Below, in pieces: positions 5,536-7,538 of a stretch of 7,538 nt of DNA. How positions within the stretch are numbered: the stretch's first letter is position 1; each line of letters starts with the position of its first letter. The stretch is from Thermoplasmata archaeon (lineage in GTDB: Archaea > Thermoplasmatota > Thermoplasmata > Lutacidiplasmatales > UBA184). The notes under the pieces are model-generated. The model made no database searches. It was not told where the DNA came from and saw only the letters and a list, made by a program, of their open reading frames with translations. Both the position numbers and the translations under genes were made by a program. Location: NCBI GenBank assembly GCA_030039865.1, contig JASHUS010000111.1, forward strand, positions 1 through 7,538, written 5' to 3'.

Positions 5536-6331
5536 GGTCCTTCAGCGTGAAGCGCAGCGCCTCGCGCGCGGAGAGCGAACCGTCGGTCTCGAACTTCAGG
5601 AAGAAGCGCTCGGGGTCCGGTTCGATCCGGATCGAACCGTGCTCGCACGTCTCGACGCACGCGCGGCAGTCGATGCACTTCGTCTCGTCGGTGACCGAGA
5701 GCTTCCCACCGCTGAACTCGAGGATGTTGACCGGGCACGAGGCCGCGGTGCGCTTCAGGCACGCGTCGGTGCAGCCCTCCTTGCGCTGGATGTGCACGTG
5801 CGGCCGCGGGGCGAGGCCGACGCCCTGCGCGACCTGCCACTTCGCGTGCTCGCGGGCGGTGCCGACGACGGCGGTCGCGTACGCGAGGAGCGCCTGGCGC
5901 GCGCCGAGGCGCACGATCGGCACGTCGGGCTCGAGGATCGCGAGCGTCGCGTCCCCGAGCGGGACGACGTCCTTCGCGTAGACGGTGCACGGGCCCTTCT
6001 TGTCGATCGAGAACATCACCTGGCAGTGCGGGCAACCGGCGCCCTCGCAGGTGCACTCGGACTTCTTGCGGAACTGCGACAAGTCGGTCGGGATCGGGAG
6101 CAGGCCGAGGCGCAGCGCGACCGCCTCGTCGAACATGCTCGTCGACGAGTCGTAATCCTTCCCCGTCGTCTCGTCGCGGATCGGACCCAGGTGGAACTCG
6201 ACGTCCTCGATCGCGAGCTTGGGGACATCGGCGAGCAGCGTGCGGCGCACCGCGTTCGCTTGCGAGGCCGTGAACCCCTCGAGCTCGAGCTCGGTCGAGC
6301 GGGGGCTCAGCGACTGGATCGTGACGGGCAT
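5486..6331 (-). CDS. rpoD: DNA-directed RNA polymerase subunit D (Rpo3) with ferredoxin-like domain
   Basis: A 281-residue subunit D, the archaeal counterpart of Rpb3 and bacterial alpha, which pairs with subunit L to start polymerase assembly. The N-terminal alpha-type domain is recognisable from FTASQANAVRRTLLADVPKLAI (starting at 20) and RLGLLPIP (74-81). A zinc-type CxC-x4-CxxC (C93, C95, C100, C103) matches the Rpb3 zinc loop. An inserted ferredoxin-like domain (about 183-236) has C187-x3-C191-x7-C199-P and then C219-x2-C222-x2-C225-x3-C229. One [4Fe-4S] site is complete (C219, C222, C225, C199); the second has only C187, C191 and C229. The domain is followed by the conserved FFLKFETDGSLSAREAL (243-259). 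The ATG at 6331 follows the rps11 stop by 7 bp, with AGGT in between. The 3' end overlaps pelA by 50 bp. No L18e gene follows, unlike the common archaeal order. Confidence 0.97.
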   Translation of the reverse strand: MPVTIQSLSPRSTELELEGFTASQANAVRRTLLADVPKLAIEDVEFHLGPIRDETTGKDYDSSTSMFDEAVALRLGLLPIPTDLSQFRKKSECTCEGAGCPHCQVMFSIDKKGPCTVYAKDVVPLGDATLAILEPDVPIVRLGARQALLAYATAVVGTAREHAKWQVAQGVGLAPRPHVHIQRKEGCTDACLKRTAASCPVNILEFSGGKLSVTDETKCIDCRACVETCEHGSIRIEPDPERFFLKFETDGSLSAREALRFTLKDLKRRFEELREALQAIP

Positions 6332-6338
6332 CGCGGAC

Positions 6339-6722
6339 CTACACCCGCCGCCCGCGGCGGCCGCCCTTCGGCTTCGTTCCGTCGTGCGGGATCGGGGTGA
6401 CGTCCTCGATCCGCTGAATCTTGACGCCCGCGCGGGCGAGGGCGCGGATGGCGGCTTGGGCCCCGGGCCCGGGCGAGCGCGAGCGGTTCCCGCCCGGCGC
6501 GCGCACGCGCACGTGGAGCGTCTCGTAGCCCTTCTCCTTGATCGCCGCCGCGATCTGGTCGGCGGCCTTCATCGCCGCGTACGGGCTCGACTCGTCGCGG
6601 GCCGCCTTGACGACCATCCCACCGGTCGCCTTCGCGAGGGTCTCGGCACCGGTGATGTCGGTGACGGTGATGTGGATGTTGTTGTAGCTCGCGAAGATGT
6701 GCGCGATGCCGACCTTCGCCAT
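6339..6722 (-). CDS. rps11: Small ribosomal subunit protein uS11
   Basis: A 127-residue uS11, which sits on the platform of the 30S subunit and binds 16S rRNA near the mRNA exit. The whole family pattern is present: GIAHIFASYNNIHITVTDITG (5-25), GGMVVKA (34-40), and the signature LHVRVRAPGGNRSRSPGPGA (69-88) followed by IQRIEDVTPIPHDG (102-115) and the basic tail KPKGGRRGRRV. Its length is usual for archaea. The ATG at 6722 is 3 bp from the rps4 stop; a G-rich GGAAGGGGGG inside the rps4 3' end acts as the likely ribosome-binding site, so translation is probably coupled. It is the third gene of the rps13-rps4-rps11-rpoD operon. Confidence 0.98.
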   Translation of the reverse strand: MAKVGIAHIFASYNNIHITVTDITGAETLAKATGGMVVKAARDESSPYAAMKAADQIAAAIKEKGYETLHVRVRAPGGNRSRSPGPGAQAAIRALARAGVKIQRIEDVTPIPHDGTKPKGGRRGRRV

Positions 6723-6725
6723 CGC

Positions 6726-7322
6726 CTACGCCCCCCCTTCCGGCGCCGGGGCGGCCGCGGCCTCGGGGGCGGACGGATGCGCGGTGAGCCGCTCGCGCAG
6801 GGCGACCCGGACCGAGTGGTCGTCGTCGGCGTAGGGGCTCGTGGGTGTGTAATGGATCCCCGGCTCTTCCGACGAGAGCACGAGGTAGCCCGGTCGGGTG
6901 ACGCGATGATCGCCGATGGAGAAGTGACCATGTACGATCCACTGCCGGCCGCCGGTCACCGTGGGTGCGAGCCCCCGCGTGAAGACGATCCACTCGAGCC
7001 GCCGGCGGAGCACGTTCTCCGTGGTGAGCGCGAGGACGTCGTCGAGCGTCGGGGCGCCGGGCGCGAGCACCCCGAGCCGGGTGAGCCGTCCGAGCAGCTG
7101 ATCGGTCTCGCGCCGAGCCTGCGTCTCGCCGGCTCGTAGCCGGGCCTGGAGGTCGCGGGCCTGCCGGCGGAACCCGCGGAGGACCGACTGGGCCTTCCAG
7201 AGCTCCCGCTTGTTCTTGAGCCCGTACTTCTCGACGAGCTTGCCCTCCTCCTCCATGCGGGCCGCCTCCCACGGATGCTTCGGCGTCTCGTAGGTGCGGC
7301 GGGAGAACTTCGGATCGCCCAC
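6726..7322 (-). CDS. rps4: Small ribosomal subunit protein uS4
   Basis: A 198-residue uS4, a primary 16S rRNA binder that helps start 30S assembly. The N-terminal part (GDPKFSRRTYETPKHPWEA, 2-20) and the YGLKNKRELWKAQSVLRGFR segment (33-52) are typical of archaeal/eukaryotic uS4. The S4 RNA-binding domain lies at about 104-165 (NVLRRRLEWIVFTRGLA, then HGHFSIGDHRVTRPGYLV). No N-terminal zinc cysteines are present. The C-terminal 16 residues are Ala/Pro/Glu-rich (ends APAPEGGA). It starts with GTG at 7322, chosen because MGDPKFSRR is the expected beginning. An AGGAG at 7336-7340, inside the rps13 stop region, lies 13 nt upstream. The gap to rps13 is 10 bp. Confidence 0.97.
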   Translation of the reverse strand: MGDPKFSRRTYETPKHPWEAARMEEEGKLVEKYGLKNKRELWKAQSVLRGFRRQARDLQARLRAGETQARRETDQLLGRLTRLGVLAPGAPTLDDVLALTTENVLRRRLEWIVFTRGLAPTVTGGRQWIVHGHFSIGDHRVTRPGYLVLSSEEPGIHYTPTSPYADDDHSVRVALRERLTAHPSAPEAAAAPAPEGGA

Positions 7323-7332
7323 GGAGCTCGTT

Positions 7333-7538
7333 TCACTCCTTCTTGGCCGGGGGCGCGGCCGGCGCCGCGGCGGCGGGCGCTGCAGCCGGGGCCTCTTCCT
7401 TGCCGGCCGCCGCGGCGGCCGCCTTCGCTTCCTTCTTCAGCACGCCGGCGGCCATACCGGTCCGGCCGTTGGATCGGGTCCGCTGTCCGCGGACCTTCTG
7501 TCCGCGCTCGTGCCGAACGCCCCGGTAGCTGCGCACCA
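7333..7538 (-). CDS. rps13: Small ribosomal subunit protein uS13, C-terminal part, cut by window edge
   Basis: The last 67 full codons of uS13, the 30S head protein that contacts the P-site tRNA and the bridge to 50S. RSYRGVRHERGQKVRGQRT followed by RSNGRTG is the universal C-terminal signature. The gene begins beyond the right edge; the GTG at 7534-7536 encodes an internal Val, not a start. After the normal end (about residue 35 of the fragment) comes an extra tail of 32 residues with 18 Ala, 5 Pro and scattered Lys/Glu (encoded by 7336-7431), which most uS13 proteins lack. It is the first visible gene of the rps13-rps4-rps11-rpoD operon; the promoter is outside the window. Confidence 0.96.
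   Translation of the reverse strand, partial: VRSYRGVRHERGQKVRGQRTRSNGRTGMAAGVLKKEAKAAAAAAGKEEAPAAAPAAAAPAAPPAKKE

Noticed and set aside
2226..5981. A 1251-codon open frame on the plus strand
   Set aside because: It runs antisense to the MFS gene and out of frame with GNAT and pelA, and its product is Arg/Glu/Gly-rich low complexity. In GC-rich DNA, stops are rare in such shadow frames.

Overview
The window is GC-rich archaeal DNA (about two thirds G+C or more by eye). Its right end is the start of the classic archaeal ribosomal protein/RNA polymerase cluster uS13-uS4-uS11-RpoD, read on the minus strand, next to a Pelota gene. Together these mark the source as an archaeon. The high G+C and the make-up of the accessory genes would suit a high-GC member of Thermoplasmatota, but that placement is inference only.

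Layout, left to right. Positions 1-81 (+) look like the last 26 codons of a gene entering from outside. It converges on a tandem ribbon-helix-helix (RHH) DNA-binding protein (78-443, -). The RHH promoter region carries a TATA box and a perfect 9-bp inverted repeat that looks like an autoregulatory operator. After an intergenic stretch comes a secreted, sequon-rich protein with a predicted TIM-barrel fold and a GH18-like acidic motif (654-1607, +). It converges on a small His/Cys-containing protein (1617-1907, -). A GNAT acetyltransferase with two GNAT-like halves (2023-2976, +) converges on an MFS exporter-like protein (2973-4274, -); the two stop codons share one CTAG. The MFS gene and pelA (4426-5535, +) diverge from a 151-bp region containing a 20-bp dyad. 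The pelA 3' end runs 50 bp antisense into rpoD. The minus-strand cluster then reads (right to left) rps13 (cut by the window edge), rps4, rps11 and rpoD with 3-10 bp gaps, clearly one operon.

How it fits together: the right third is core information processing (small-subunit proteins, RNA polymerase assembly, ribosome rescue). The left two thirds hold single-gene accessory units, mostly in convergent or divergent pairs with little or no spacing, and I see no shared pathway among them. There are no mobile elements, CRISPR arrays, rRNA or tRNA genes that I can support.

Most worth a second look: a GGQ tripeptide in Pelota at the position where the release factor aRF1/eRF1 carries its catalytic GGQ; the tandem-RHH protein with its matching operator; the GH18-like secreted protein; and the end of the ribosomal operon right after rpoD.
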